DNA of 50,486 nt from Nitrosomonas communis (GCF_900114745.1 NZ_FOUB01000027.1:1-50486); one strand, 5' to 3'; positions 29,613 through 39,882 are shown, counted from the stretch's first letter. Numbers and translations are program-made. The notes: generated from the letters alone by a model not told the origin.

Positions 29613-31376
29613 TTAATAAGTTCTTGCTTTAGGCGGAAATGAGCTTACTGTCAAAGGTTTCAGCCGAACAGGTTTGTAGTCAATACGACGATCTTCCTTG
29701 AAAAATAAAGTGTGCTTGAGCCATTTGTCATCATTTCTCTCAGGGAAATCATCCCTGGCATGCGCCCCACGACTTTCTCGACGAGCTTCAGCTGATACCA
29801 TGGTTGCCATTGCCACTTCAATCAGATTATCGAGTTCTAATGCTTCAACCCGGGCAGTATTGAATATTTTACTTTTATCGTTAATTTCCGTTTGTGCAAT
29901 GCGTTGAGCAACTTCACGGATTTCTTCTACCCCTTCCTTCAGCATGTCAGCAAAGCGAAAAACACCACAATATTTCTGCATGGTTTTTCGTAATATCTCC
30001 CCTATTTGGGCAACACTTTCTCCGTCTTTCTGGTTATCCAAACGTGCCAATCTTGCAAGTGATGTATCGGCGATGTCAGCAGGGAGTTGTTTATGGTGAG
30101 AATTTCGTTTCAAATCTTCAATAATTTGATTTCCTGCAGATCGTCCAAAGACGATAAGATCCAGTAACGAATTCGTACCCAAACGATTTGCTCCATGTAC
30201 AGAAACGCAAGCGCACTCCCCTACTGCATAAAAGCCTGGCACAACTTCTTCTGGTCCTGTTTTATAAGGTGCAACAACTTGACCATGCAGATTGGTAGGA
30301 ATCCCACCCATCATATAATGAGCCGTTGGAACAACAGGGATAGGTTGTTCAATAGGATCTACGTGCGCAAACTTAATTGCGATTTCACGTATACCAGGTA
30401 AGCGTGATTTAATGACCTCAGCTCCAAGATGATCCAGCTTCAGTAAAAGGTGATCAGCATTAGGGCCATAACCTCGACCCTCTTTGATTTCGGTAGTCAA
30501 TGCCCGGGATACCACATCACGACTCGCCAGATCCTTAGCATGTGGAGCATAACGTTCCATGAAACGCTCACCATCCTTATTGATCAGATACCCCCCTTCT
30601 CCCCGCACAGCTTCACTAATCAACACACCCACACCATACACACCGGTTGGATGAAACTGCCAAAATTCCATATCTTGCAGCGGGATGCCGACACGCGCAG
30701 CCATACCCAGACCATCTCCCGTATTGATAAAGGCATTCGTACTGGCATGAAAGATACGGCCGGCTCCTCCTGTGGCAAATAATGTCGCTCTCGCTTGCAG
30801 AATCATGACATCACCCGTTTCCATTTCGAGCGCAGTGACACCCAGCACATCGCCTTGCTGATCCCGAATGAGGTCTAATGCCATCCACTCTACAAAAAAC
30901 TGGGTATTTGCACTCACATTACGTTGATAAAGTGTATGCAGCATCGCATGGCCAGTACGATCAGCCACTGCGCAAGAACGTGTTGCCTGCGTATCGCCAA
31001 AATTCCGAGAATGCCCTCCGAAAGGGCGCTGATAAATTTTGCCATTCTCCAGTCGATCAAATGGCATGCCATAGTGTTCGAGCTCGTAAACAACCTCGGG
31101 AGCCTGCCGGCACATGAATTCAATTGCATCCTGATCACCAAGATAATCAGATCCTTTTACCGTATCATACATATGCCAATGCCAATTATCCTCGGTGACA
31201 TTACCCAAAGAGGCAGCAATACCGCCTTGTGCAGCAACGGTGTGAGAACGGGTGGGGAACACTTTTGACAATACGGCTACTTTTAGGCCAGCCTCTGATA
31301 ATTGTAGCGCAGCACGCATCCCCGCTCCGCCTGCACCAACAATGACGACATCAAATTTTCGTTTAGGGATATTCAC
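29613..31376 (-). CDS. sdhA: Succinate dehydrogenase flavoprotein subunit
   Basis: The flavoprotein of respiratory complex II, 587 residues from the GTG at 31376, a typical length. The N-terminus has the FAD-binding [13 protein letters not shown], and [10 protein letters not shown] includes the covalent-FAD histidine. The active-site HYMMGG and the [15 protein letters not shown] block are intact. The frame extends to 31400, but GTG 31376 follows the sdhD stop by 1 base, which fits translational coupling. No sdhB follows: about 130 bases later ftsB converges. It is the last gene of sdhCDA. Confidence 0.93.
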   Translation of the reverse strand: MNIPKRKFDVVIVGAGGAGMRAALQLSEAGLKVAVLSKVFPTRSHTVAAQGGIAASLGNVTEDNWHWHMYDTVKGSDYLGDQDAIEFMCRQAPEVVYELEHYGMPFDRLENGKIYQRPFGGHSRNFGDTQATRSCAVADRTGHAMLHTLYQRNVSANTQFFVEWMALDLIRDQQGDVLGVTALEMETGDVMILQARATLFATGGAGRIFHASTNAFINTGDGLGMAARVGIPLQDMEFWQFHPTGVYGVGVLISEAVRGEGGYLINKDGERFMERYAPHAKDLASRDVVSRALTTEIKEGRGYGPNADHLLLKLDHLGAEVIKSRLPGIREIAIKFAHVDPIEQPIPVVPTAHYMMGGIPTNLHGQVVAPYKTGPEEVVPGFYAVGECACVSVHGANRLGTNSLLDLIVFGRSAGNQIIEDLKRNSHHKQLPADIADTSLARLARLDNQKDGESVAQIGEILRKTMQKYCGVFRFADMLKEGVEEIREVAQRIAQTEINDKSKIFNTARVEALELDNLIEVAMATMVSAEARRESRGAHARDDFPERNDDKWLKHTLFFKEDRRIDYKPVRLKPLTVSSFPPKARTY

Positions 31377-31377
31377 G

Positions 31378-31731
31378 TTAACCCCACAGAATTTCAGCAA
31401 ACCAGATAAGATAGAAAAATAAGGAAATGATGACGAATATATGCATCGTCAGACGAACACTTGTGGCATGAATATAATCCATCAATACATTACGCATCCC
31501 TACCCAGGCATGCCAACAAAGACTGATAAAAAATAAAAAAGAAGCTATTCTCATCCATTGACTGGCAAATAGCGATTTCAACGCAGCATAATCAGAAATT
31601 GGGTAGAAACTGAACAGGAATGCTAATAGCAATACGTAAACTATCATCAATACTGCTGTTACGCGCTGGATTAACCAATCCCGTAAGCCATAATGAGCGC
31701 CAGTTACGATACGGTTGATATCTTTTACCAT
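31378..31731 (-). CDS. sdhD: Succinate dehydrogenase membrane anchor SdhD
   Basis: A 117-residue hydrophobic subunit of complex II with three membrane spans. It has [21 protein letters not shown] near the N-terminus and [16 protein letters not shown], containing residues used for haem b and quinone contacts. It overlaps sdhC by 7 bases and ends next to the sdhA start. With SdhC it anchors the catalytic dimer to the membrane. Confidence 0.9.
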   Translation of the reverse strand: MVKDINRIVTGAHYGLRDWLIQRVTAVLMIVYVLLLAFLFSFYPISDYAALKSLFASQWMRIASFLFFISLCWHAWVGMRNVLMDYIHATSVRLTMHIFVIISLFFYLIWFAEILWG

Positions 31732-32114
31732 AATAAAACTCCTATCAGCGCAGTCAGGGTAAAACCCATTATCAATACAAGCTTGCTACTTAAACGCGCA
31801 TGCGGCAGGGAAATGCCATAATGCAAATCCAATGCCAGATAACGAATACCCGCACAAAAATGATGTATGAAAAACCATATTGGCAGTAACAAAGCGCCTT
31901 TCATAAATGGATTAGCCAATATCAGCTGTAACTCGGCAAAACCCTCGGGCGAACCTAATAACCTTTGCAAGCTGTAAAGCAATAATGGAATACCAGGAAA
32001 AAATAATAATACTCCACTTATACGATGCAGGATGGAAACCTGCGCTGGCAAGGGCTGCTTAATCTTTAAGAGATTGAGATACTTTGGCCGCTTTCTTTGA
32101 AATTTTGCTTCCAT
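31725..32114 (-). CDS. sdhC: Succinate dehydrogenase cytochrome b556 subunit SdhC
   Basis: A 129-residue three-span membrane protein. It has RPKYLNLLKIKQPLPAQVSILHRISGVLLF (the sdhC signature R-P-x-x-x-x-L and HRxSG) and HHFCAGIRYLALD, which carries the haem-ligand histidine. It is the first gene of a minus-strand operon sdhCDA, overlapping sdhD by 7 bases. Confidence 0.92.
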   Translation of the reverse strand: MEAKFQRKRPKYLNLLKIKQPLPAQVSILHRISGVLLFFPGIPLLLYSLQRLLGSPEGFAELQLILANPFMKGALLLPIWFFIHHFCAGIRYLALDLHYGISLPHARLSSKLVLIMGFTLTALIGVLLW

Positions 32115-32245
32115 AGAATGAGTGAGGGACCCTATTATTTTTAGGTAATTGACAACACTAACCGATCTCTACCAAGCCTAGTTTAATCTGTTATCCCGTG
32201 TCATACAATGCAAAATCCTCATTCATAATCTATTTGATGGCTGTC

Positions 32246-33265
32246 TTAATAATGCTCGAATTCTGTGCGACCCTCACGTCTGATCATTTCATCAATCGTA
32301 AGGCCGATTGCTGGTTTGCCATTAAATACAGATCCTGCTCTTTTGTTGTTGAAGTGCTCCGACATGATTCGGTAGGCTGATGGTGGTAATGGAAAGAATT
32401 CAGCTTTTTTCGCCTGAAGAAGAGCATTTTTCATATAAAATTCAACAAACTCTCTCACTTCAGGCTTCTCTGCTGCGTTGATACTTACATAGATAAAAAT
32501 GGGGCGAGACAAGGGCTGATAATTTCCGTTCTCTACTGTTTCAGCAGAAGGAAGAACACCTCCTTTGCCGTTATCTATCGCAACAGCTTTAACTTTATCC
32601 TGATTCTCGATGTAATAATGAAAACCAAAATAACCTAATCCATTTTTATCGTTTGCCACTCCCTTCATCAATACGTTGTCGTCCTCGGATTCAATATAAT
32701 CGCCACGGCTTAATTTTGACTTGCCAACAATAGCCTTAGTAAAATAATCGAAAGTACCCGATGCTGAATCAGCTCCAAAAAGCTTGAAATCTTCATTTGG
32801 CCATGCCAAGTTTATCTGATTCCATTTGGTAATTCTGCCCTGTGCAATGGGTTCCCATATTTTTCTCAATTGTGCGATAGTCATGGTTGTACTCCAATTG
32901 TTATCCGGATGAATAGCCACAGTTATTGCATCAAAAGCAATGGGTATTTCCACAAATTTCACACGGGAATTCTTGCACTCTGCCATTTCATTTTTCAGAA
33001 TAGGGCGGGATGCATTCACGATGTCTATCTCACCGTGGCAAAATTTATTGAAACCGCCACCACTACCAGAGATATTAACCATCACTTTCACAGCATCTTT
33101 TTTTGCTACCTGGAAATCTTTTGCTATCGCTTTGGTAAGGGGATAGACGGTACTGGAGCCATCTATTTTGATAATTGGTTGAGCACTCGCAATATCGGCA
33201 GAACCGATTAAGGCACTCATTAAGATAAACACACTCAGCACTTTAAGGTTGTGCACTTGTAACAT
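32246..33265 (-). CDS. pstS: Phosphate-binding protein PstS (paralogue 1)
   Basis: A 339-residue periplasmic phosphate-binding protein with a signal peptide (SVFILMSALIGSADIASA). Ligand-binding signatures are [28 protein letters not shown] and ADSASGTFDYF. It is the usual length. GGAGG 5 bases before the ATG supports the start. There is no pstCAB or phoU nearby, so it either feeds a transporter encoded elsewhere or works with the OprP porin next door. It is clearly homologous to the second copy at 35578-36579. A hairpin lies just upstream in its leader. Confidence 0.9.
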   Translation of the reverse strand: MLQVHNLKVLSVFILMSALIGSADIASAQPIIKIDGSSTVYPLTKAIAKDFQVAKKDAVKVMVNISGSGGGFNKFCHGEIDIVNASRPILKNEMAECKNSRVKFVEIPIAFDAITVAIHPDNNWSTTMTIAQLRKIWEPIAQGRITKWNQINLAWPNEDFKLFGADSASGTFDYFTKAIVGKSKLSRGDYIESEDDNVLMKGVANDKNGLGYFGFHYYIENQDKVKAVAIDNGKGGVLPSAETVENGNYQPLSRPIFIYVSINAAEKPEVREFVEFYMKNALLQAKKAEFFPLPPSAYRIMSEHFNNKRAGSVFNGKPAIGLTIDEMIRREGRTEFEHY

Positions 33266-33600
33266 TTTATCCTCCTTTTTTTAATTGAGATGCTGCTTTC
33301 GAGCAGCTTGCTTTAGAGCAGCTTCAGGACTATGGATATAAGAATATTAATAATTTTTTATAGACGTTGATCGTGTCCGTTTTCCGATCGTTCAAAACTT
33401 AAATTACATACTCTTTATGAATCAGAAACTAACACTTAAGCAAGCGCACTATAGTTGTAGAATCACTAGCTCACCGCACAAACAATTGCCGATTTAGATT
33501 TGGTGCACAACTACTCCTCATACCCAGCCGAGAATTCAAGTAATAATCTAATATTCTAGGCGTGTGAGAAACTTTAGCAGTGTGTTTTCTTTACCCCTGC
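33266..33600. other. Gap between porin and pstS, with leader hairpin
   Basis: About 335 bases on the transcript side of pstS. A perfect hairpin GCTGCT-TTCG-AGCAGC (33292-33307) lies 20-30 bases before the pstS start, with a second AGCAGC at 33317-33322 that could compete for the same arm. I see no convincing Pho box and no strong terminator for the upstream porin, so pstS may be reached by readthrough. Confidence 0.4.
33292..33322 (-). promoter_or_regulatory. Leader hairpin upstream of pstS paralogue 1
   Basis: GCTGCT (33292-33297) and AGCAGC (33302-33307) form a tight stem with loop TTCG. A second AGCAGC at 33317-33322 could pair with the same GCTGCT, giving two alternative structures. On the mRNA the hairpin lies just ahead of the GGAGG of pstS, so mRNA stabilisation or translational control is possible. 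Confidence 0.35.
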
Positions 33601-35322
33601 TCAGAAATCAACTGTAATCTGTGACAGGAATGCAGCAAAATCACCATTATCCCATCCACGAGTACGTGCCCCGGCACCACCAGAATAACCTTGAGTATCG
33701 GTAGTGGGAGCTCCAGATGTGTCGATATCTAGCAAATAAACGATATTGTTCTGAAATTTGACGTTCGAATGAGGATACCAATTTAGACCAAACCTAAACA
33801 TTGAAGCTCGCCCCCCTCTGATGACACCAGAGTTCATGTCAATATAATCATAACCAGCAGCAACCTCCCATGCACCAAAACCTGAGCCGTTCCAATTAAA
33901 CGGTTTCTTGGGTTTAATCCGGTTTGCTGCACCATTTCTAACGTGATAAGCCTTAGATTCACCAGTCAGGAAGTAGCTTACAAAACCGTAGTAACCAGTC
34001 AAATGCTCATTGTCATAACCGACGCCATTGATATTGGTACGTAAAAACTCAGCTTGCGCTGAAAATGGCCCATAAACTAACCAGGATTCTGCCCCGTAAC
34101 GATCAAAACTAGAAATCTGGCGACGATTCGGATCAGTTAATGCACCATTACTCAGGTTTCCGGTATTCAGAATATTGGTACGATCAACGTTTGTTCCAGG
34201 GAATGCTGTGAACGACATTCCGCCCCCTCCTCCGCCTGATCCCTCACCCACCATGGTGCCATCAGCTCGGTACTGAGTATTGACGTCAGTATGACCCGCA
34301 GAGATACCCACATGCAGGAATTTGGTCTCATCTTCCATCCACGGCCTGCCAGTGATACGACCGATCGCTGTCCAGCCAGTATCGCCAGAGCCGTTATTGC
34401 GACTCTGATTGCCGTTAGCGTTGACCGAGGTAGAAGCAGCTGACCATCCACCAACAGGTTCTGTTTGAAAGGCAATTCCAGTCTGCCAGCGTGGAACTGC
34501 ATAATTGACACCTATACCTGTTTTGTAAGTATTAGGGTTGTCGACGAAAGAGTTAACTGCCATATGACGTTCAATAAAGGTTAGGAAACGGTTACTGGCC
34601 GCTTCTTCCAAGCTGAATGGTTCCTTGAACGAACCAATTTTGTAGGATAATGCATCAGTATGGTTCAGCCGCACAAAAGCATCGGTAATTCCAGAGGCTA
34701 CCGTACCATTGCCACGACTAAAATCGAACTCAAATTTATAATCCCATATTTTGAAAAAAGTACCCTCCACGCCAAGACGTGCCCGGCGGATATTCGCGCC
34801 GCTATTCAGTTCATTGGGTGTACTATGACCAAAAGCCGGATTAGGATCATTGATGAAATTGTATTGTGCGGCTGGCTGGATACGTCCATTCACGGCAAAC
34901 GAGAAATTACCGTCTTTGGTTTTAAAGTGCAAACCTCGATCATCAAACTCCATATGAACTTTCTCGGCTTCCTTGACGCGTTCTTCAAGCACTGAAACCT
35001 TGTCGGCAAGACTCTCATTCGCAACTTTATCTGCCACCTCCGTGGTTTGATCTTTACGGCTTGGAGTTAATTCAGCCGACTCAGTTTTTCTCGATGACTC
35101 TGTTGAAGTCTGTGACGGTGCGGATAGTACCTTTGGTGTTTCAGTTTTTGCAGGCGCATCTTCAGATTTTACAAACGTACCCAACAGTACTCGACCAGGC
35201 CCCGGTTCAGCAAAAATTTGCTTAGTCTTGGTATCGACGTAAAGCTCTAATGCATTAACGTATGAAACAGCTCCAGCACTCAAAGCCAAAGAAAATGCTA
35301 GCGCTTGCTTGAATATCCTCAT
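33601..35322 (-). CDS. Phosphate-selective porin O/P family
   Basis: An outer-membrane porin of the OprP/OprO family, about 573 residues. It has a signal peptide (QALAFSLALSAGAVSYVNA), then a Thr/Lys-rich linker and a short coiled coil (VSVLEERVKEAEKVH). The barrel from about residue 140 includes GRIQPAAQYNF, RRARLGVEGTFFKIWDYKFEFDF and LNHTDALSYKIGSFKEPFSLEE. The end is aromatic (QITVDF). The frame is open further upstream; I start at 35322, where the signal peptide begins with MRIFKQ. A near-consensus Pho box lies about 50 bases upstream. It is flanked by two pstS genes, which supports phosphate or polyphosphate uptake. Confidence 0.85.
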   Translation of the reverse strand: MRIFKQALAFSLALSAGAVSYVNALELYVDTKTKQIFAEPGPGRVLLGTFVKSEDAPAKTETPKVLSAPSQTSTESSRKTESAELTPSRKDQTTEVADKVANESLADKVSVLEERVKEAEKVHMEFDDRGLHFKTKDGNFSFAVNGRIQPAAQYNFINDPNPAFGHSTPNELNSGANIRRARLGVEGTFFKIWDYKFEFDFSRGNGTVASGITDAFVRLNHTDALSYKIGSFKEPFSLEEAASNRFLTFIERHMAVNSFVDNPNTYKTGIGVNYAVPRWQTGIAFQTEPVGGWSAASTSVNANGNQSRNNGSGDTGWTAIGRITGRPWMEDETKFLHVGISAGHTDVNTQYRADGTMVGEGSGGGGGGMSFTAFPGTNVDRTNILNTGNLSNGALTDPNRRQISSFDRYGAESWLVYGPFSAQAEFLRTNINGVGYDNEHLTGYYGFVSYFLTGESKAYHVRNGAANRIKPKKPFNWNGSGFGAWEVAAGYDYIDMNSGVIRGGRASMFRFGLNWYPHSNVKFQNNIVYLLDIDTSGAPTTDTQGYSGGAGARTRGWDNGDFAAFLSQITVDF

Positions 35323-35372
35323 GTTCTGTCCTAAATGAATTGTCATTAGGGACAGCATATTAGAGGATCAAT

Positions 35373-35390
35373 ATTACAGATTTATGACAT
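35373..35390 (-). promoter_or_regulatory. Pho box upstream of the OprP-type porin
   Basis: On the minus strand: ATGTCATAAATCTGTAAT. This matches the Pho box consensus CTGTCAT-AWAW-CTGTMAY at 17 of 18 positions. A further TGTCAT half-site lies just upstream. It sits about 50 bases before the porin start, so PhoB activation under phosphate limitation is expected. Confidence 0.75.
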
Positions 35391-35549
35391 TCATGACAAA
35401 ACTTGGAAGAGAATTCAGCCGGAAGACCAACTATACTAGGGAAGGTCGAAATAAGTGAGTGAAATAAGAAATAGTGCAAAGCGCACGGAGGGGAACCGCT
35501 AAAAAACTTACTTTTATTGAATCAACAATTAAGAGGCCAATCAAGATAA

Positions 35550-35568
35550 CCTCCGGCTTTGCCGGAGG
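35550..35568. terminator. Strong hairpin terminator after pstS paralogue 2
   Basis: CCTCCGGC (35550-35557), loop TTT, GCCGGAGG (35561-35568). It lies just past the pstS stop on the minus strand. The T-tract is better on the plus strand (ctttctatttt), so it may work in both directions. Confidence 0.65.
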
Positions 35569-35577
35569 CTTTCTATT

Positions 35578-36579
35578 TTATAATCGCCTTTCCAGTTTTA
35601 CCACTTCATCGATTCTAAGATTTAATTTGCTCTCACCGCCAAAAACTGTCCCTACTTTTCTTTGCTTAAGGTGATCGAGGTTCAACTGATAAATCTCTGC
35701 CGGCAAAGGAAAGTATTTGACTTCTTTTACAAGGGTGGGTGCATTTTTCATGTAAAAATTGACGAATTCATTCACTTCTGGCTTATCTGCCGCTTTAGCA
35801 TTTACATAGATAAAGATCGGGCGAGATAAAGGTTGATAACTTCCATTTTCTACTGTTTCTGCTGAAGGAATGACCCCACCCTTACCATTATCTATCGCAG
35901 CAGCATTGACTTTCTTCTTATTCTCAGTGTAATAGGCAAAGCCAAAGAAACCCAGACTATACTTATCCGTTGCGATCCCTTGTACCAGTACGTTATCATC
36001 TTCGGATGCAGTAAAATCACCGCGGCTCGATTTTGCCTTACCAACAATGGCTTCTGTAAAATAATCGAAAGTACCCGAATCTGCACCGGCACCAAATAGC
36101 TTGATTTTTTCATCAGGCCATGCTGGATTAACTTGATTCCATTTGGTTATTTTTCCCTGTGCTGACGGTTCCCATATTTTTTTCAACTCGGCAACACTTA
36201 TCGTTCTGCTCCAGGTATTCTGGGGATTAATGGCGACAGTTAAGGCATCAAAAGCAATGGGCATTTCTATATATTGAACACCCGCTGCTTTGCATGCTTC
36301 CATTTCAGAATGCTGGATCGGTCTCGAGGCATTGACGATATCGATTTCTCCTCGACAAAACTTCTTAAACCCACCGCCTGTCCCCGATATTCCTACCGTT
36401 ACCCTAACGCCACCTTTTTTAGCTATCTGAAAATCTTCTGCAACAGCTTCTGTGATCGGATAGACAGTACTAGAACCATCCATCGTTATGACTGGACCGG
36501 CGCTAGTTGGATTACTCATCATAATCGCCGTAGTCAAGACCATAACGAAAGGGATAATTTTGAGTATGTGTGATTTCAA
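35578..36579 (-). CDS. pstS: Phosphate-binding protein PstS (paralogue 2)
   Basis: A 333-residue PstS paralogue with a signal peptide ([16 protein letters not shown]). It keeps [28 protein letters not shown] and [11 protein letters not shown], and aligns with paralogue 1 over nearly its full length. It starts at a TTG (36579), supported by GGAGG 7 bases upstream. A candidate Pho box lies at 36765-36782, with a MITE-like repeat between the box and the gene. No pstCAB genes are nearby. Confidence 0.88.
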   Translation of the reverse strand: MKSHILKIIPFVMVLTTAIMMSNPTSAGPVITMDGSSTVYPITEAVAEDFQIAKKGGVRVTVGISGTGGGFKKFCRGEIDIVNASRPIQHSEMEACKAAGVQYIEMPIAFDALTVAINPQNTWSRTISVAELKKIWEPSAQGKITKWNQVNPAWPDEKIKLFGAGADSGTFDYFTEAIVGKAKSSRGDFTASEDDNVLVQGIATDKYSLGFFGFAYYTENKKKVNAAAIDNGKGGVIPSAETVENGSYQPLSRPIFIYVNAKAADKPEVNEFVNFYMKNAPTLVKEVKYFPLPAEIYQLNLDHLKQRKVGTVFGGESKLNLRIDEVVKLERRL

Positions 36580-36640
36580 AGTGAGTTCCTCCGTATGTGA
36601 TTAGCACTGAAAGTTAATGATATCGCTTAGTAAAATGAGT

Positions 36641-36744
36641 CATTCCATTTCCAAATCAAAAATGACACGAAGGCGGGCCGCAGACAGTATCAATCATTGA
36701 CAAGGTGAAGCCGACAAAGTCAGTTTTGATTGAGAAATGGACTA
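36641..36744 (+). repeat. MITE/REP-like repeat, copy 4
   Basis: It runs from CATTCCATTTCC to GAAATGGACTAA, with the full inner core (gcgggccgcagacagtat and gaagccgacaaagtcag). It sits between a candidate Pho box and the pstS paralogue 2 start. Confidence 0.88.
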
Positions 36745-36764
36745 ACGAATACTAGTGGATAAAT

Positions 36765-36782
36765 ATTACAAAATTGTGACAA
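36765..36782 (-). promoter_or_regulatory. Candidate Pho box upstream of pstS paralogue 2
   Basis: On the minus strand: TTGTCACAATTTTGTAAT, matching 14 of 18 positions of the Pho box. It is weaker than the porin box and lies 186 bases before the TTG start, with repeat copy 4 in between. Confidence 0.5.
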
Positions 36783-36867
36783 GCCATTTTAAAGCTTACT
36801 ATCCACAGATGCCCGTCTTTCAGGCACCCCTTCAATGTACCGCAGCAGTCATTTACTCGGAGCTTTC

Positions 36868-37758
36868 TTAAAAAAACAATCGCTCTAACTCCACTCCCGG
36901 ATCGTCTGCGCGCATGAATGTTTCCCCTACCAAAAACGTATTGACCTGATGCGCCTGCATCAAAGCGACATCATCACGTGTCTTAATGCCGCTTTCAGTA
37001 ACGACAATTTTCTCCTCTGGGATTTGTTCCAGCAACTGCAAAGTCGTATCCAGGCGCGTTTCAAAAGTACGTAAATTGCGATTGTTAATACCGATCAGTG
37101 GAGTAGCCAACTGCAAGGCAAGTTCAAGTTCATCTGCATCGTGCACTTCAACCAGTACCGCCATCCCGAGAGAGTGCGCCAGAAACTCGAGTTGATGCAT
37201 ACGTGCAAGGGGATCAGCAGCCTGCTTTTCATCGGGATAAGGAAACAGCAAAAAAGCGGAAACAATCAGCAGAATACAATCTGCCCCCATGGCACGGGAC
37301 TCAAACACCTGATAATTATCCAAAATGAAATCCTTGCGCAACACCGGTAGCTCACAGGCTGCGCGCGCCTGTTTTAAGTAGTCTGCATTCCCCATGAAGA
37401 ACTGTTTGTCTGTCAAAACAGATAGGCAAGCCGCACCATGTCTGGCATAACTTGCCGCAATCTCTGCCGGATCAAAGCCTTCAATTTCGGCACTAAGGGT
37501 ATTCCCCATGGTCAAGTCAGAAGAAGCTGCTGATTTGACCCGCCCACGCAACAATCCCTTGCTTGGGCTCGCCTGTTTTATTTCAGCAATCACCGCAGGA
37601 AATCCCTGCTCAATCTTGCTGTGAATAGCGCCAACAAAATCACGCGAAGGATTTGCTGCTTCAGCTTCTGCTTGTATTACGGATAATGGCTTCAATGCTT
37701 TGGCGGCTGCCACTTCTTGCACTTTAACGGTGAGAATTTTATTCAGAATGTCAGACAT
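36868..37758 (-). CDS. trpC: Indole-3-glycerol-phosphate synthase, with insertions
   Basis: A 296-residue TrpC, closing the indole ring in tryptophan synthesis. Typical parts are present: [16 protein letters not shown] with the catalytic Lys, [33 protein letters not shown] and [12 protein letters not shown]. The usual length is about 265. Two extra segments are visible: about residues 72-94 (between SPSKGLLR and [11 protein letters not shown]) and about residues 172-182. The first holds an imperfect DNA palindrome. The active-site motifs remain intact, so it may still work. It is the last gene of trpGDC, 9 bases after trpD. Confidence 0.92.
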   Translation of the reverse strand: MSDILNKILTVKVQEVAAAKALKPLSVIQAEAEAANPSRDFVGAIHSKIEQGFPAVIAEIKQASPSKGLLRGRVKSAASSDLTMGNTLSAEIEGFDPAEIAASYARHGAACLSVLTDKQFFMGNADYLKQARAACELPVLRKDFILDNYQVFESRAMGADCILLIVSAFLLFPYPDEKQAADPLARMHQLEFLAHSLGMAVLVEVHDADELELALQLATPLIGINNRNLRTFETRLDTTLQLLEQIPEEKIVVTESGIKTRDDVALMQAHQVNTFLVGETFMRADDPGVELERLFF

Positions 37759-37767
37759 GCTTGAATC

Positions 37768-38793
37768 CTAGCTACTTTTATGATGAGAAAATACAATTAA
37801 GTCCTGCATCTTTTTCCTGGCTGTCCCACCAGCAAGAACCTCTCGTGCTTTTTCGATCCCTTCGGCAAGCGATGCTGCGATTCCCGCCACGTAAATGGCT
37901 GCGCCTGCATTCAATAAAACAATGTCTCTCGCGGGGCCAGGTTGATTATCCAGCACAGCGAGCAGCATTTCTTTGGCATGGATTAGATCGGTTACTTTAA
38001 TCGTTTCAATCGGTGCACTGGCAATACCAAAATCCTCTGGCTGGATGGTATATTCATAAATTTCACCTTGCTTAAGTTCACCCACCCTGGTTTCCCCGGT
38101 AATCGTGATCTCATCCAAGCCATCATAACCGTGGACAACCATGACATGATGGCTACCCAATCGTTGTAGCACGCGCGTAATAATGCTGACCAGCTTTGCA
38201 TCAAAGACACCTAATAGCTGATTCTTGGCACCGGCAGGATTAGTCAGTGGCCCCAGAATATTGAATAAGGTACGTACCCCTAATTCACGCCGCACCGGAG
38301 CAGCATGCTTCATGGCATGATGAAAATTAGGCGCAAACATGAAACCGACACCGATGCGATCAATTGATCGGGCAATTTGCTGAGGGGTTTGATCCAGATT
38401 GACCCCAATCGCTTCGAGCACATCCGCACTGCCTGATTTGCTGGATACTGAGCGCCCACCGTGTTTTGCCACCTGTGCACCGGCGGCGGCAGCAACAAAA
38501 GCTGAGGCAGTGGAAACATTGAAGGTATGGGAAGTATCGCCACCCGTTCCACAAGTATCTACCAAATGGGTCAAATCCGACACATCAACCCGTGCAGCAA
38601 ATTCACGCATCACCTGTGCGGCGGCAGCAATTTCTTCAATCGTCTCTTTTTTCACCCGCAGCCCGGTGATAATGGCAGCAATCAAGGCAGGGGACAACTC
38701 GCCTGCCATAATTTTCCGCATCAGCGCCAGCATGTCATCGTATGGAATTTCCCGCTGCTCGATCAGCCGAGTCAATATCGCTTGTGGGCTCAC
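37768..38793 (-). CDS. trpD: Anthranilate phosphoribosyltransferase
   Basis: A 341-residue TrpD, adding phosphoribose to anthranilate. Motifs seen are [86 protein letters not shown] and VHGYDGLDE. The length is standard. It begins at a GTG at 38793, 3 bases after trpG ends, so it is coupled to trpG. Confidence 0.96.
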   Translation of the reverse strand: MSPQAILTRLIEQREIPYDDMLALMRKIMAGELSPALIAAIITGLRVKKETIEEIAAAAQVMREFAARVDVSDLTHLVDTCGTGGDTSHTFNVSTASAFVAAAAGAQVAKHGGRSVSSKSGSADVLEAIGVNLDQTPQQIARSIDRIGVGFMFAPNFHHAMKHAAPVRRELGVRTLFNILGPLTNPAGAKNQLLGVFDAKLVSIITRVLQRLGSHHVMVVHGYDGLDEITITGETRVGELKQGEIYEYTIQPEDFGIASAPIETIKVTDLIHAKEMLLAVLDNQPGPARDIVLLNAGAAIYVAGIAASLAEGIEKAREVLAGGTARKKMQDLIVFSHHKSS

Positions 38794-38796
38794 AGA

Positions 38797-39399
38797 TTAA
38801 ACAGCTTTACGAAAGGAGTTATTTTTTGATTCCGAACTACCCGTCAGAAAATTCTGGAGTAATTCGTGACCCTGTTCACTCAGAATTGACTCAGGATGAA
38901 ACTGCACCCCCTCAATCGGCATTGTCTTATGGCGCACCCCCATGATTTCACCATCTTCCGTCCAGGCGGTGATTTCCAGGCAATCTGGCAAGCTTTCGCG
39001 CTCGATCACAAGAGAATGATAGCGCGTTGCCACAAACGGATTAGGCAGACCACGGAACACCCCGACATCATGATGAAAAATCTGCGAGGTTTTACCATGC
39101 ATGAGCTGTTTGGCGTGAACGATGCGGCCACCGAATGCCTGGCCGATGCTCTGGTGACCCAGACATACACCCAGCGTAGGGACCTGTCCACCATAATCTT
39201 TAAGCAATGACAAAGAAATCCCGGCTTCATTGGGGGTGCAAGGACCTGGGGAAATGACGATTCTGTCAGGGTGAAGCTGTTTAATACGCTCCAGCGTTAT
39301 TTCATCATTACGAAAAACTTCGACTTCTTCACCCAGCTCACCCAAATATTGCACCAGGTTATAAGTGAAGGAATCATAATTGTCGATCATCAGCAGCAT
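38797..39399 (-). CDS. trpG: Anthranilate synthase glutamine amidotransferase (component II)
   Basis: A 200-residue class I amidotransferase that supplies ammonia to TrpE (and possibly to PabB). It has [36 protein letters not shown], the nucleophile Cys in [10 protein letters not shown], and the HPESI catalytic block near residue 170. It heads the trpGDC operon. No trpE is adjacent: upstream lies an accessory patch on the other strand. Confidence 0.94.
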   Translation of the reverse strand: MLLMIDNYDSFTYNLVQYLGELGEEVEVFRNDEITLERIKQLHPDRIVISPGPCTPNEAGISLSLLKDYGGQVPTLGVCLGHQSIGQAFGGRIVHAKQLMHGKTSQIFHHDVGVFRGLPNPFVATRYHSLVIERESLPDCLEITAWTEDGEIMGVRHKTMPIEGVQFHPESILSEQGHELLQNFLTGSSESKNNSFRKAV

Positions 39400-39642
39400 A
39401 TTTCAAATAACTTATTGTTATATATATATTTCACTTTTTTATACTCCATTACATACCCGCTAATCTATCCTCTTTTTATTTTGTCTATGATATCACAAGG
39501 TAAAAACGGGCTTCATAACGATCCTATTAATTAGTATACTCATTGCCGGCTATATCTACCTCTGAAAAAACTGCAACAGTTCAATGCGCCCCTAATATTT
39601 TTTACGGAAGGGATTTTTGATGAAAAATAGAAGGAGTAAGTA
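39400..39642. other. Intergenic gap upstream of trpG, divergent
   Basis: About 240 AT-rich bases. It holds the trpGDC promoter and, rightward, the promoter of the accessory genes. I see no trp attenuator leader peptide with tandem Trp codons and no trpE remnant. Confidence 0.4.
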
Positions 39643-39882
39643 GTGGATCAAGTTGTTCTAGAAAACAAAAATAGTGTGCAAATCAGAGAAGATCATAAGT
39701 ATGGCTGTCATTATACGGCTATCAACACTTTATGCTGTTGTGGAGATAAGTTAATTGTGGCCCCAGCCATATACAATCAAGCCCACATTAAAAGCGATCC
39801 TGTAATGGTATGCTCTGATTTTGTAGTAAGAGCTTATTGTTTCTCTGAACTAATCATTGGCAAGCAGAAGGAAAATAACTAA
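39643..39882 (+). CDS. Hypothetical protein, first gene of a small accessory operon
   Basis: A 79-residue protein starting at GTG (39643), supported by AAGGAG (39631-39636). It contains a CCC run (NTLCCCGDKL, about residues 29-38) and further single cysteines. It is not recognised. It overlaps the next gene by one base (TAATG), so the two are translated together. The gene lies in an accessory patch between trpG and cstA. Confidence 0.5.
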   Translation: MDQVVLENKNSVQIREDHKYGCHYTAINTLCCCGDKLIVAPAIYNQAHIKSDPVMVCSDFVVRAYCFSELIIGKQKENN

